Origin: Gammaproteobacteria bacterium
Lineage (GTDB): Bacteria > Pseudomonadota > Gammaproteobacteria > JACKNK01
DNA: 64,000 nucleotides
Direction: 5' to 3'
Assembly (NCBI GenBank): GCA_024234895.1
Contig: JACKNJ010000007.1
Coordinates: 155,758 to 219,757 of the forward strand
Under the pieces are notes generated by a model. That model searched no databases. It worked only from the letters and a program-made list of their open reading frames with translations, and was not told where the DNA came from. Shown here piece after piece: positions 8,732-19,904 of the stretch; positions within the stretch are counted from its first letter, which is position 1, and each line of letters begins with the position of its first letter. The translations under genes were made by a program, and so were the position numbers.

Positions 8732-8846
8732 CGTTTGCCGCAAAGGCGCGAAGACGCGAAGAAAACCAGAAAAGTTGTTCCGCGTCATGAAGTTCGTGGC
8801 AGCGCTTTGACCCATTCTTTGCGTCTTCGCGTCTTGGCGGCGAAAC
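8732..8846. repeat. Palindromic element, family 5 (upstream of pdxJ)
   Basis: The arms TTGCCGCAAAGGCGCGAAGA and TCTTCGCGTCTTGGCGGCGA are separated by about 60 bases. Copies of the same family (CGCAAAG.CGCGAAG / CTTGGCGTCTTGGCG) occur at 17731-17834, 27086-27319 and 62561-62633. It fills the 176-base gap between the ABC ATPase gene and pdxJ, which also has to hold the pdxJ promoter. Confidence 0.82.
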
Positions 8847-8864
8847 CGGACCCACGATGGCGCC

Positions 8865-9641
8865 TCAGATTTCGAGATCAAGCAGGCGCTCGTAGATGTG
8901 CTTGAGGTCGTCCGCCTGATGCCGCCCCGATTCCGGGTGGCGGAATTCGTTGGCGATCACGCCGTCCTTGAGGAAGCAGATGCGATCCGCCCAGGCCGCG
9001 TGTTCCGGGCTGTGCGTGACCATGACCACCGCGGTGCCCTGCTCGCGGGTCAGCGAGATCAGCAGGTCCATGATGCGGCGCCCGGCGGCCGGATTGACGT
9101 TGCCGGTGGGTTCATCGGCGAGCAGCAGCGGCGGTTCGTGCACCAGCGCGCGGGCGATCGAGACCAGTTGCATCTCACCGCCGGAGAGCTGGAACGGGAA
9201 GTGCTCGGCCCGCCTGGCGAGACCCACGCGATCGATCATCGCCGCCACGCGCTCGGCGGTCTCGCTCGAACGCCGTCGCAATATCTGCAGGGGCAGCGCA
9301 ACGTTCTCGCGCACGTTCAGCGTCGGGATCAGGTTGAAGAACTGGAACACCATGCCGATGGCTTCGCGACGGACGTGCGTGCGGCGGTTCTCGGCGATTC
9401 CGCTCATCGCCTGCCCGGCGACCTCGATCTCGCCGGCATCCACCTCGTCGAGGCCGGCGATGCAGTTGAGCAGCGTGGTCTTGCCGGCCCCGGACGGACC
9501 CATGATCGCGACCATCTCCCCGGCTCGCACACTCAGGTCGAGGCCGGTCAGAACCCGGACGGGCTCCGCGCCCAGCGCGTAGTCCTTCTGCAGCCCGCGC
9601 ACCGCCAGGCGGGTTTCGCCGATAGCAACCGAATCCGTCAT
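8865..9641 (-). CDS. ABC transporter ATP-binding protein (LolD/MacB type), no permease nearby
   Basis: A 258-residue ATPase of the MacB/LolD subfamily. Walker A is GPSGAGKTT (48-56), the Q-loop is GMVFQFFNL, the signature is LSGGE (152-156), Walker B is LLLADEP (172-178) and the switch His lies in VTHSPEH. The residues after the signature are MQLVSIARAL rather than the usual QQRVAIARAL. The D-loop reads GNVNP where GNLD is usual, so its Asp is replaced by Asn. The ATG at 9641 starts just before homology begins. The next gene upstream is a TPR lipoprotein 13 bases away. No FtsX/MacB-like permease gene is in the window, so the partner must be elsewhere, or the protein is an orphan. Confidence 0.85.
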   Translation of the reverse strand: MTDSVAIGETRLAVRGLQKDYALGAEPVRVLTGLDLSVRAGEMVAIMGPSGAGKTTLLNCIAGLDEVDAGEIEVAGQAMSGIAENRRTHVRREAIGMVFQFFNLIPTLNVRENVALPLQILRRRSSETAERVAAMIDRVGLARRAEHFPFQLSGGEMQLVSIARALVHEPPLLLADEPTGNVNPAAGRRIMDLLISLTREQGTAVVMVTHSPEHAAWADRICFLKDGVIANEFRHPESGRHQADDLKHIYERLLDLEI

Positions 9642-9654
9642 GACCGATCGATGC

Positions 9655-10638
9655 TCAGCGCAGGTGCGACTCGGCTTCCACGGCGCCGGCGTCGTTGTTC
9701 TGCTGTCGTCGGGCGCGTGCCACCAGACGCCAATTGGTATTGACCAGTTCCAGCTTGTCACCCGCCAGCGAATTGGATTTCAGCGCCAGCGATTCGGCGT
9801 CCGAGGTGCGCCCCTGCTGAAGACGCACATAGGCAAGGCGGTGCCACAGGAACGCGTCGCGTGGCTCGACGCGCAACGCGCGTTCGAGCGAGGCCGCCGC
9901 CCCGTCGGCATTGCCGGCGCGCATCTGGCGATCCGCATCGGCGAGCAGCGCGGCGACCGCCGGCGGATTGTCCGCCGCCGGGCGGCTGACGACCGGCTCA
10001 GGTTCGGCCTTCGCGACCTGCGTGGCTGGCGCCACGGTTCTGGCCGGTTCCGGCGACGGCGCGGCGGGCTTTTCGGGGCGAATCGGCTCGGGTCGCGCCA
10101 GCGCCAGTGGCGGCAACTCGCGCTGCCCGCTGACGCCTGACTGGGCAACCGGCTCCGGTTCCGGCTTCCGTACGTTTACCGCGGAACCGATCTCGATGCG
10201 CTCGTGGCGATAGTCCGGGTCGCCCGGCAACGCGGTGGCGCGCTGCGCGGGCGCTTCAACCATCGGGGGGGGCGGCCACTGCGAGGGATCGGAGGCCGCC
10301 GCCGTGCGCGGCGTCGGGTTCGCTTTCGGGGCTGGCGCCGGGACTGGCGCCGGGACTGGCGTCGAGGCCGACGTAGGGGCTGGCGCCTGCACGGGCGTGG
10401 GCTCCGCGCGCGGCGGCTGCAGGGGCACCACCTCGGAGGCACGGCTCACGGTGCGCGCGGGCTGCCGCTCACCCGAAATGCTGCGATCCACCACCGGCGC
10501 CGGTGGCGTATCCGGGCGGGTGGTGTCGGTGCAACCACCAAGCACGAGACCCAGAATCACCACCAGACCGCTGGCGATGGAAAACCGGGACAGGTGCGGC
10601 AGGCGGGTCGGACGCGGAAGTCGACGGTTGCACAGCAT
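9655..10638 (-). CDS. Proline-rich lipoprotein with C-terminal TPR
   Basis: A 327-residue lipoprotein. The signal segment ends in LVLGGC with the lipidated Cys at residue 36. A long low-complexity linker rich in Pro, Ala and Glu (PAPVPAPAPKANPTP and EPEPVAQSG-like strings, about residues 40-220) leads to a tetratricopeptide unit (VAALLADADRQMRAGNADG, ASLERALRVEPRDAFLWHRL, VRLQQGRTSDAESLALKSN, about 225-300). The layout suits an envelope protein that spans peptidoglycan and docks a partner through TPR. It lies between the PBP1B gene and the ABC ATPase gene, all leftward with short gaps. A role with PBP1B, similar to a lipoprotein activator, is only a guess from position. Confidence 0.7.
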   Translation of the reverse strand: MLCNRRLPRPTRLPHLSRFSIASGLVVILGLVLGGCTDTTRPDTPPAPVVDRSISGERQPARTVSRASEVVPLQPPRAEPTPVQAPAPTSASTPVPAPVPAPAPKANPTPRTAAASDPSQWPPPPMVEAPAQRATALPGDPDYRHERIEIGSAVNVRKPEPEPVAQSGVSGQRELPPLALARPEPIRPEKPAAPSPEPARTVAPATQVAKAEPEPVVSRPAADNPPAVAALLADADRQMRAGNADGAAASLERALRVEPRDAFLWHRLAYVRLQQGRTSDAESLALKSNSLAGDKLELVNTNWRLVARARRQQNNDAGAVEAESHLR

Positions 10639-10664
10639 GTCGGAGAAGCGCTCCCGGGCAGCGA

Positions 10665-13178
10665 TCAGTTCGGATTAAGGAGCCATTCTAGCGGGCTTTC
10701 CCACGGCGATGCCTCCTTCTGCTGACGCGGTTCGGGGGCGGAAGGTTCCCGAGGCTGCGCGACCGGCGCGACGGTCGGCGCGCTCGGGACCCCGAGCACG
10801 GCGGCGCAGCTGGCCATCCCGCGCGGTTCCGAACCGGCGATGAACGGCAGGCGCACCGTGTCCGGGCAGCCGGCATCGGCGAGCAGACCGCTGTCGCGAT
10901 CGACCTCGGCGACGACCGTGCCGGGCGGCGGGGCGTCGGGCAGCGGGTCGACGCCGAGCGCGCGCATCACATCGCCCCACACCAGCATCGCGCCGGAGGC
11001 GCCGGTCAGATTGGCGCGGCTGTTGTCGTCGACCCCCATCCACACCACGACCAGCCGTGAGGCGTCGAAGCCGGCGAACCAGGAGTCGCGCAGATCGTCG
11101 GTGGTGCCGGTCTTGCCGGCCACTGCGGCGTCGTTGTCGAGCATCCGGTTGAGGTAACGCGCGGTTCCGCTGCGCACCACCTCGCGCATGGCCACGCCGA
11201 GCAGGCCGATCACCTGACTGTCGAAGGTCTGCTCGATACGCAGCGAGTAACGCGCCAGCGGCTGACGATCGGTGTTCATGACCTCGCGGATCGCGCGCAG
11301 CGGCGCGCGGAAACCGCCGGCGGCGATCGGCTGATAGAGCTGCGCGACCTCGAACGGGCTCAGGTTGTAGGCGCCGAGCAGCATCGCCGGGACCAATGGC
11401 GGTTCCCGCTCCACGCCCAGGCGGCGGATCGCGCCGTGCACCTCGCCGAGCCCGAGGGCCAGGCCGAGACGCGCGCTGGCCGGGTTGTAGGAATGCGCGA
11501 GCGCGTCGATCAGCAGCGGCTTGCCGTGGAATTCATGGTCGTAGTTCTGCGGTTGCCAGGCTTCCGCCACGCCGGCCTGTCTGAGGCTGAACGGCCCGTC
11601 ATCGAGCAGCGTCGCCAGGCTGTACCGGGCAGGTTCTTCCAAAGCGCGCAGATATACGACGGGCTTGATCAACGAGCCGATCGGGCGCACTGCGTCGAGC
11701 GCGCGGTTCAGTCCGTCGAAACGCGCGTCGCGACCGCCGACCAGGGCCTGCACCTCGCCATTGTCAGGCCGCACCACGACGACCGCGCCTTCCAGCACGC
11801 CCTTTGGTCCGTGGCGCTCCTGCAGATAGCCGATCCGCTTGCCGAGCCGCGTCTCCGCCTCGCGCTGCGCGCGCGGGTCCAGCGTCGTGAAGATGCGCAG
11901 GCCTTCGCTGGTCAGGTCGGCCTCGTGGTAATCACGTTGCAACTGACGGCGCACCAGATCGAGGAAGGCCGGATAGCGATTGCCGCCCGCCTGGCGCGGC
12001 TCCGCCAGACCGAGGGGCGCCGTGCGCGCCCGCACCGCCTCGGTGGAGGTGATCAGTCCTTCGCGCTCCATCACGGCCAGCACCACGTCGCGACGCGCCT
12101 GCGCGCGCTCCGGGTTACGACGCGGGTTGTAGTAGCTCGGGCCCTTGACCAGGCCGACCAGCAGGGCCAGATGCTCACTGCGCAGTTCGTTGAGCGGACG
12201 TCCGAAATAGAACTCCGCGCCGAGACCGAAGCCGTGGATCGCGCGGCTCCCGTCCTGGCCGAGATAGACCTCGTTGAGATAGGTCTCGAGAATCTGTTCC
12301 TTGCCGTAATGCAGTTCCAGCAGCGCCGCCATCGACGCCTCGTTGAACTTGCGTTGCAGGGAACGCTCGTCGCTCAGGAACAGGTTCTTGACGAGCTGCT
12401 GCGTCAGCGTGCTGCCACCCTGCACCACGCGCCCCGCGAGCAGGTTGTGCCAGACCGCGCGCAGGATGCCGATCGGATCGATGCCGTGATGCTCGTGAAA
12501 ACGGCTGTCCTCGACCGCGATCAGGGCATCGGTGAGCCCTTTCGGCGCATCGTCCAGACGCAGCAGGCTGCGATCCTCGGCGCGCGTCGGATAGATGCCG
12601 CCGATGCGCAGCGGGTCGAGCCGCAGCAGGGCCGGCGCTTGGCCGGTCAGTGCCTCCAGGGCCGCCACACGCCCGCCATCGAAGCGCACCCGCACCGCGT
12701 GTCCGGCTTCCTCGCCGTCCCAGAACGTGAACGCCCGACTGACCAGTTCGACCCGACCGCCACCCAGCCGATAGGCGCCGGCACGACCGAGGCCCACCGC
12801 ATCCGGATCGGCGTGATAACCGAGCAGATCGAGCTCCGCGACCAGATCGTCGGCGGACAATTTCATGCCCGCGAACACCTCCAGCGGACGCGCATAGACA
12901 TGCGCCGGCAAGGCCCACTGCCGCCCTTCGAACTGCGCGCGCACCTGACGATCGAGCAGCAGCAGATAGCCGGCCAGCACCACGCCGCCGACCAGCGCGG
13001 CGACCAGCAGCACACGGAGCAGGTAATGCTTCCAGCCGCGCCCGGCGGTCTTCTTCGGCGGAGATCTCCGCGCCGGTGGCTTGGCGGTCTTGCGTTTGCG
13101 GGGAGCCCGGGGGCTGGGGGTGCGGGGCAAAGAGAGGAATCCGGATTGAGCGAGGGCCGGAATTATCCCGCAAACCAA
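10665..13178 (-). CDS. mrcB: Bifunctional penicillin-binding protein 1B
   Basis: A class A PBP that polymerises and cross-links peptidoglycan. Numbered from the longest frame: basic cytoplasmic tail, membrane segment 53-75, UB2H regulatory domain about 85-175 (PAHVYARPLEVFAGMKLS), glycosyltransferase with catalytic E223 in EDSRFHEHHG and GGSTLTQQLVKNLFL (254-268), and transpeptidase with S502-LIK, S563-YN and K689-TGT. The UB2H domain separates it from PBP1A. The start is unsettled: no ATG precedes the membrane segment, and TTG codons at 13178 and 13130 are both possible. It is divergent from bioA, with only about 60-110 bases for both promoters. Confidence 0.93.
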   Translation of the reverse strand: MVCGIIPALAQSGFLSLPRTPSPRAPRKRKTAKPPARRSPPKKTAGRGWKHYLLRVLLVAALVGGVVLAGYLLLLDRQVRAQFEGRQWALPAHVYARPLEVFAGMKLSADDLVAELDLLGYHADPDAVGLGRAGAYRLGGGRVELVSRAFTFWDGEEAGHAVRVRFDGGRVAALEALTGQAPALLRLDPLRIGGIYPTRAEDRSLLRLDDAPKGLTDALIAVEDSRFHEHHGIDPIGILRAVWHNLLAGRVVQGGSTLTQQLVKNLFLSDERSLQRKFNEASMAALLELHYGKEQILETYLNEVYLGQDGSRAIHGFGLGAEFYFGRPLNELRSEHLALLVGLVKGPSYYNPRRNPERAQARRDVVLAVMEREGLITSTEAVRARTAPLGLAEPRQAGGNRYPAFLDLVRRQLQRDYHEADLTSEGLRIFTTLDPRAQREAETRLGKRIGYLQERHGPKGVLEGAVVVVRPDNGEVQALVGGRDARFDGLNRALDAVRPIGSLIKPVVYLRALEEPARYSLATLLDDGPFSLRQAGVAEAWQPQNYDHEFHGKPLLIDALAHSYNPASARLGLALGLGEVHGAIRRLGVEREPPLVPAMLLGAYNLSPFEVAQLYQPIAAGGFRAPLRAIREVMNTDRQPLARYSLRIEQTFDSQVIGLLGVAMREVVRSGTARYLNRMLDNDAAVAGKTGTTDDLRDSWFAGFDASRLVVVWMGVDDNSRANLTGASGAMLVWGDVMRALGVDPLPDAPPPGTVVAEVDRDSGLLADAGCPDTVRLPFIAGSEPRGMASCAAVLGVPSAPTVAPVAQPREPSAPEPRQQKEASPWESPLEWLLNPN

Positions 13179-13236
13179 TTTCGAAGTTGGCGTTGTTTGG
13201 TAGGCGACCGTCAGTCGTCAGTCATAATCCCGCGCC

Positions 13237-14511
13237 ATGAGCAGTGAAGCCTGGCAAACCTTCGAACGCGCCCACGTCTGGCACCCGTACGCACGGATCA
13301 TCGACCCGCCGCCCGCCCATGCGGTCGAGTCCGCGCACGGCGTCCGCCTCAAGCTGGCCGATGGCCGCGAGGTCATCGACGGCATGGCCAGCTGGTGGTG
13401 CGCGATCCACGGCTACAACCACCCGGTGCTGAACGCCGCCCTGCGCGATCAGAGCGGGCGCATGGCGCACGTGATGTTCGGCGGTCTGACTCACGAACCG
13501 GCAGCCCGATTGGCCGAGAAGCTGGTCCAGATCACCCCGTCCGGACTCGACTACGTGTTCTTCGCCGATTCCGGCTCGGTGTCGGTCGAGGTCGCCATCA
13601 AGATGGCGATGCAGTACTGGCAGGCCGTCGGGCACCCCGCGAAGTCCCGTCTGCTGACCATCCGCGGCGGTTACCACGGCGACACCTTCGGGGCGATGGC
13701 CGTCTGCGATCCGGTCAACGGCATGCATCACCTGTTCGCCGACGTGTTGCCGAAACACCTGTTCGCGCCACGCCCGACCTGCCGTGTCGGCGATGAATGG
13801 GACCCGACCGACATCGCCGAATTCGCCGCGCTGATCGAAACCCACGCCGGGCAGATCGCCGCCGTGATCCTCGAACCCATCGTGCAGGGCGCCGGCGGCA
13901 TGTGGTTCTACCACCCGGAATACCTGCGCCAGGTGCGCGCGCTCTGCGACCGCCACGACGTGCTGCTGATCGTCGACGAGATCGCCACCGGCTTCGGCCG
14001 CTCCGGGACGTTGTTCGCCTGCGAGCGCGCCGGCATCACGCCCGACGTGATGTGCGTCGGCAAGGCCCTGTCCGGCGGCTACATGACCCTGGCCGCGACC
14101 CTCGCCAACGCGCGCGTCGCGGAAGGCATCAGCGCGCAGGGGCCGTTCATGCACGGCCCGACCTTCATGGCCAATCCGCTCGCCTGCGCGGTCGCCGGCG
14201 CGAGTCTGGACCTGCTGCTGGACAGTCCGTGGCAGGACCGTGTCGCGGCCATCGGGAATCATCTGAAGACGCAACTGGCGCCGCTCGCGGAACATCCGGC
14301 GGTCGCCGACGTGCGCGTGCTCGGCGCGATCGGCGTGGTCGAAACCCGCGACCCGATCGACGTGCAGAAGGTGCAGAACGTGCTGCTCGACCACGGCGTC
14401 TGGCTGCGCCCATTCGGGCGCCTGCTGTACACGATGCCGCCCTACGTGATCGAAGCGGACGACCTGGCCACCCTGACGAGCGCGATGAAGCTCGCCGTCG
14501 AGGCCTGTTAG
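13237..14511 (+). CDS. bioA: Adenosylmethionine-8-amino-7-oxononanoate aminotransferase
   Basis: Makes 7,8-diaminopelargonate in biotin synthesis, with SAM as amino donor. A class III PLP aminotransferase of 424 residues. The BioA signature WHPYARI is at 15-21, then DGMASWWCAIHGYNHPVLNAA. The PLP Asp is in IVDEIATGFGRSG (D247) and the PLP Lys is K276 in VGKALSGG. The ATG at 13237 begins the family homology. It is divergent from PBP1B and convergent with the DUF2750 gene, 13 bases away. No other bio gene lies in the window. A BirA operator could not be identified by eye. Confidence 0.96.
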   Translation: MSSEAWQTFERAHVWHPYARIIDPPPAHAVESAHGVRLKLADGREVIDGMASWWCAIHGYNHPVLNAALRDQSGRMAHVMFGGLTHEPAARLAEKLVQITPSGLDYVFFADSGSVSVEVAIKMAMQYWQAVGHPAKSRLLTIRGGYHGDTFGAMAVCDPVNGMHHLFADVLPKHLFAPRPTCRVGDEWDPTDIAEFAALIETHAGQIAAVILEPIVQGAGGMWFYHPEYLRQVRALCDRHDVLLIVDEIATGFGRSGTLFACERAGITPDVMCVGKALSGGYMTLAATLANARVAEGISAQGPFMHGPTFMANPLACAVAGASLDLLLDSPWQDRVAAIGNHLKTQLAPLAEHPAVADVRVLGAIGVVETRDPIDVQKVQNVLLDHGVWLRPFGRLLYTMPPYVIEADDLATLTSAMKLAVEAC

Positions 14512-14524
14512 CAGCCTGTCGGAC

Positions 14525-14884
14525 TCAGCGTTCGCCGAGCAGCATCTCCTCGAGGACCTCCGCCTCGACTTCCGCCCCTTCCAGGCTGGCGTCCCATTCG
14601 ATGCCGACCAGATAGCCGTCGCCGGCCAGACCGAGCGTCCAGTGCTCGAGGAATTCGTCGAGGTCGATCGCCACGGCGCGGTAGCCGCTCCACTCGCCGA
14701 CCGCATGACGGGTCGCCAGCTCCTCACCGGACCAGAACGGCATCACCCCGGTGCCCGGGGCGAGCCCGGATTCGCACACCGCGAAGCCGTCCGCCGATTC
14801 GAGACCCCACAGGCAACGCCGAGCGCGCACCGTGCGGACGAATGCGTCTACGCCTGCCTGCTGCCTGGATTGCTCATCTGTCAC
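14525..14884 (-). CDS. DUF2750 family protein
   Basis: A 119-residue acidic cytoplasmic protein. The pattern CLWGLESADGFAV, VMPFWSGEELA, AIDLDEFLEHWTLGLAGDGYLVGIEW matches my memory of the DUF2750 family, whose function is unknown. GTG at 14884 is taken as the start because homology follows at once and AGGG lies about nine bases upstream. Reading further upstream crosses the divergent promoter region of the PEGA gene. It faces bioA tail to tail. Confidence 0.75.
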   Translation of the reverse strand: MTDEQSRQQAGVDAFVRTVRARRCLWGLESADGFAVCESGLAPGTGVMPFWSGEELATRHAVGEWSGYRAVAIDLDEFLEHWTLGLAGDGYLVGIEWDASLEGAEVEAEVLEEMLLGER

Positions 14885-15065
14885 GATATGACCCTGTCCG
14901 GTCGCGGCGACGCGCCACCTGTTGACGTAAACGTTAACTCGGCCTAGCGGATGCGTGCACGATCGGCGAACGCCCACTAGACTGCCCAGCGGTGTCGGAT
15001 GCTGGACCTGGGTCCGATCGCGCCACCCCCGCACGCCAATAAGAATACGCCCGCAGGAGGCCCGC

Positions 15066-16256
15066 GTGAGCCCTCGAACACTGAGCACCCCGGCACTCAC
15101 TCTGGCACTGTGTGCCGCCCTGATCGGATTCGTGCCGTATGCGCAGGTCTGGGCGGAGGACGATGGTGCCCCATCGAGCGGCGCGGTCGCCGCGCTGACC
15201 GAAGGTGCCGACGGTGACATGCTGCAGGAGATCGACGCGCAGATCGCCAATGCCCGTCAGCAGATCACCGACGCGGCCCGGGAACATGAGCAACTCACCC
15301 TCGCACTCGATCGCAAGACCGTGGAGCTGAGCAACCAGCAGGCCCGCATCAAGGATCTCAGCCACACCCTGACACAGACCCGCCGGGAACTGGAGGCGCG
15401 CTTCCAGAACTCCCTCAAGGACCGGGGCGTCCACCTCGACCAGGATCTGCGCACCTACTGGCAACAGGTCGCCGCGCTCGACAACGAACGCGCCAACGAA
15501 GCCGCGATGCTCGCCGACCACCAGGGCCTGAGCGCGCAGCTGGCGTTGGGCAAGCAGAAAGCCGACGCCCTCAACACCCGCCTGGACGAGTTGCAGATCC
15601 ATCGCAAGCACATGCAGCTGCGCGCCGCACTGCGCACCCTGGAACGCCAGGCCACAGTCGAACAGGGCGCCACCGTCGAATGTGCCGAGACCCTGACCCT
15701 GCGGCGTTGCATGCAGAGCAGCGCGGACGCCGCCCTCGCCGAGAGCACCGACCACTTCCGTCGCGAGACCCTGAAGGCCGTGCTCGCCGAGCTCGGCAGC
15801 AATCTCGATCCCGACAGCCTGGATCTGGATGTCGAAGTCGTCGGCCAGGATGTCATCGACCAGCACTTCGAAGGTTCCGCGAGCCACCATAGCCGCCTGC
15901 GCCTGACACTGCGGTCGCGCCCGGACCGGGCACTGGCGTGCCGCCTGGTCGATGTCGACGCGCGCGGCTGCACCGCGTTCTTCGCCTACCGCGAGAGGAC
16001 CGTGCTGGAACCCGATCAGGCCGACGCCGGCGCACGCTGGGCGCCGCTGACGATCCGCTCCAACGTGTTCAACGACGAGGTGCTGATCGACGGTAATGTC
16101 TACGGACCGACCCCGGTGACGGTCAACCTGCCGACCGGACGCTATCAGGTCGCGGTCCGCAAGGGCGGGTTCCAGACCGCGACCAGCGAGGTCGCCCTCA
16201 ACCGCGGCCAGACCGTGCGTCTGGAGCTCGAACCGGAACAGACCGCCGCGCAATAA
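15066..16256 (+). CDS. Exported coiled-coil protein with C-terminal PEGA domain
   Basis: A 396-residue secreted or periplasmic protein. The GTG at 15066 has a strong GCAGGAGG five bases upstream and begins a signal peptide (about residues 1-30, cleaved near VWA|EDD). A coiled coil covers about 55-175 (DMLQEIDAQIANARQQI, LTLALDRKTVELSNQQARI). A middle region holds two cysteine pairs, including CAETLTLRRC. The PEGA domain (about 330-390: NDEVLIDGNVYGPTPVTVNLPTGRYQVAVRKGGF) is a small beta sandwich common in surface and cell-wall-associated proteins. No function can be assigned. It stands alone on the plus strand between leftward genes. Confidence 0.8.
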   Translation: MSPRTLSTPALTLALCAALIGFVPYAQVWAEDDGAPSSGAVAALTEGADGDMLQEIDAQIANARQQITDAAREHEQLTLALDRKTVELSNQQARIKDLSHTLTQTRRELEARFQNSLKDRGVHLDQDLRTYWQQVAALDNERANEAAMLADHQGLSAQLALGKQKADALNTRLDELQIHRKHMQLRAALRTLERQATVEQGATVECAETLTLRRCMQSSADAALAESTDHFRRETLKAVLAELGSNLDPDSLDLDVEVVGQDVIDQHFEGSASHHSRLRLTLRSRPDRALACRLVDVDARGCTAFFAYRERTVLEPDQADAGARWAPLTIRSNVFNDEVLIDGNVYGPTPVTVNLPTGRYQVAVRKGGFQTATSEVALNRGQTVRLELEPEQTAAQ

Positions 16257-16280
16257 CCGCGCGACCGGCGGGACGGTGGC

Positions 16281-17684
16281 TCAAGTCTGCGCGAGCTGCG
16301 CGGTCGGCTTGAACCAGGCCAGCTTGTCCTGCAACGACACCACGTTGCCGACGATGATCAGCGTCGGGGCGTGGATTTCGTTGTCGGCGAGGATCTCCGG
16401 CAGGGTCGCCAGGGTGCCGGTGAAGACGCGCTGATTCTGCGTGGTGCCCTGCTGGACCAGCGCGATCGGGGTGGAATCCGGCATGCCGTGCTCGATCAGA
16501 TTGCGGCAGATCACCGGCGCACCCTTCAACCCCATGTAGAACACGATGGTCTGGTTGGGCTGCGCCAGTGCCGGCCAGTTCAAGTCGATGCTGCCGTCCT
16601 TGAGGTGGCCGGTCACGAACACCGCCGCCTGCGAGTAATCGCGATGGGTCAGCGGGATGCCGGCATAGCTCGCGCAACCGGCGGCCGCGGTCACGCCCGG
16701 CACGACCTGGAAGTTCACGCCCTGTTCGGCGAGCAGTTCGATCTCCTCACCACCACGCCCGAAGATGAACGGATCACCGCCCTTCAGACGCAGCACGCGC
16801 TTGCCCTGCTTGGCGAGGTCGGCGAGCTTCTGGTTGATCTGTTCCTGCGGCACGGCGTGGTTGTCGCGTTCCTTGCCGACATAGATGCGTTCGGCGTCGC
16901 GGCGCACCAGATCCAGGATTTCCTTGGCGACGAGACGGTCGTAGAGCACCACGTCGGCCTTCTGCATCAGGCGCAGGGCGCGGAAGGTCAGCAGGTCCGG
17001 GTCTCCGGGGCCGGCGCCGACCAGATAGACCTCGCCATCGTGCTGCGGATTGCCCTCGGCGCGGTCGATCTCGTCCTGCAAGGCGGCGCGCGCGGCTTCG
17101 TCGCGGCCGGCCAGGGTCAATTCGGCGATCGGGCCGTGGATGATGCGTTCCCAGAAGGCGCGCCGGTCATCCGCCGGGAAGCGCTGCTTGACCTCGTCGC
17201 GGAAGGATTCGACCAGCGAGGCCAGCTTGCCGTAGGCGGCCGGGATCATGGCTTCGAGGCGCGAGCGCAGCAGCCGCGCCAGCACCGGCGAGGCGCCGCC
17301 GGTGGACACCGCGATCTGCACCGGATCGCGGTTGATCATCGCCGGCATGATGAAGCTGCACGCGGTCTGGTCGTCGGCGACGTTGACCGGGATATGGCGT
17401 TCGCAGGCGAGCTGTCCGACGCGTTCGTTGACCGCGCGCACGTCGGTGGCGGCGATCACGATCGCGTACTGCCCCATGTCGGCATCGTGGAACTCACGGG
17501 CGACGTGCTCGATCGCGCCGTGATCGACCAGTTCGGCCAGCGCCGGGACGATCGCCGGCGAGACCACGGTCACCTTGCCGCCGGCGGCCAGCAGCAGGGA
17601 CACCTTGCGCGCCGCAACCTCGCCGCCGCCCACCACGAGGCAGGGGCGACCGGTGATTTTCATGAAGATCGGTAAGTAGTCCAT
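16281..17684 (-). CDS. cysG: Siroheme synthase (uroporphyrinogen methyltransferase/dehydrogenase/ferrochelatase)
   Basis: A trifunctional enzyme that converts uroporphyrinogen III to siroheme, the cofactor of the NirB nitrite reductase encoded at 35.6-38.0 kb. N-terminal Cys[25 protein letters not shown], with the NAD-binding glycines at about 13-20. C-terminal [25 protein letters not shown] and [17 protein letters not shown]. 467 residues, full length. ATG 17684 is chosen over the in-frame ATG at 17690 because the family starts MD(Y/H)LPIF. It follows serS with a palindromic element between them. Confidence 0.96.
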   Translation of the reverse strand: MDYLPIFMKITGRPCLVVGGGEVAARKVSLLLAAGGKVTVVSPAIVPALAELVDHGAIEHVAREFHDADMGQYAIVIAATDVRAVNERVGQLACERHIPVNVADDQTACSFIMPAMINRDPVQIAVSTGGASPVLARLLRSRLEAMIPAAYGKLASLVESFRDEVKQRFPADDRRAFWERIIHGPIAELTLAGRDEAARAALQDEIDRAEGNPQHDGEVYLVGAGPGDPDLLTFRALRLMQKADVVLYDRLVAKEILDLVRRDAERIYVGKERDNHAVPQEQINQKLADLAKQGKRVLRLKGGDPFIFGRGGEEIELLAEQGVNFQVVPGVTAAAGCASYAGIPLTHRDYSQAAVFVTGHLKDGSIDLNWPALAQPNQTIVFYMGLKGAPVICRNLIEHGMPDSTPIALVQQGTTQNQRVFTGTLATLPEILADNEIHAPTLIIVGNVVSLQDKLAWFKPTAQLAQT

Positions 17685-17730
17685 CGACATGGACGGCTCC
17701 AATTGGGAAACGGCTGAATCTTGTCAAACA

Positions 17731-17834
17731 GCCTTCGCCGCAAAGACGCGAAGGCGCAAAGAAAATCTGGGTAACGGCCTTCCCGGAATTTTCGTGTCCT
17801 TTGCGTCTTGGCGTCTTGGCGTCTTGGCGGCAAG
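17731..17834. repeat. Palindromic element, family 5 (serS-cysG spacer)
   Basis: CGCCGCAAAGACGCGAAGGC on the left pairs with GCGTCTTGGCGTCTTGGCGG on the right. The right arm contains three tandem copies of CGTCTTGG. It belongs to the same family as the elements at 8732, 27086 and 62561. Confidence 0.82.
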
Positions 17835-17847
17835 AACAACAAATCGG

Positions 17848-19468
<1,621 letters not shown>

Positions 19469-19472
<4 letters not shown>

Positions 19473-19843
19473 AGTGATCTCCCGACCAGCACCCCAACGT
19501 AGGCCGCGAACAGGCAGGCCGCCACGCTGAGCACCATGTTCACGAGCGCGCGCGGCAGCTCGCCCGCCTCGATCAGGTTCAGCGTCTCGATGGAAAAGGT
19601 GGAGAAGGTCGTGAACGCGCCCAGCAGACCGATCAGCAGGAATGCCCGCCAGATCGGATCGAGCGCGCCGCGCTCCAGCAACATCACGTACAGAAAACCC
19701 ATCGCCAGTGAACCGGCCACATTGACGACAAGCGTCCCATAGGGAAAATCGCGACCCAGCGCGGCGTACACTCCGTTCGCTACCCAGAAGCGGAGCAAGG
19801 CGCCGGTCGCGCCACCCGCCGCGATGGCCAATAATTGAGTCAC
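19469..19843 (-). CDS. crcB: Fluoride ion channel CrcB/Fluc
   Basis: A 124-residue membrane protein with four transmembrane segments. It acts as a dual-topology dimer that exports fluoride. Family motifs are GGATGALLRFW near the start, FPYGTLVVNVAGSLAMGFL (the conserved Asn and Gly of the pore) and GLLGAFTTFSTFSIETL (the Phe-box and Thr-Phe-Ser-Thr-Phe). It is coupled to the DUF190 gene by a four-base overlap. I looked for a fluoride riboswitch in the 61-base leader and saw none. Confidence 0.95.
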
Positions 19844-19904
19844 TGATCGTTACATTCGCACGGATTCATTCAGGTCGACGATTCTAAGCCCAAGCGCCTC
19901 TGCC

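Noticed and set aside
11436..13247. A 603-codon open frame opposite PBP1B
   Set aside because: Shadow of a gene with intact SxxK, SxN and KTGT motifs; the frame also overlaps the start of bioA.
19844..19904. Fluoride riboswitch before crcB
   Set aside because: The leader is only 61 bases and neither the conserved GG..GAUGG-type 5' part nor the pseudoknot partner is visible.
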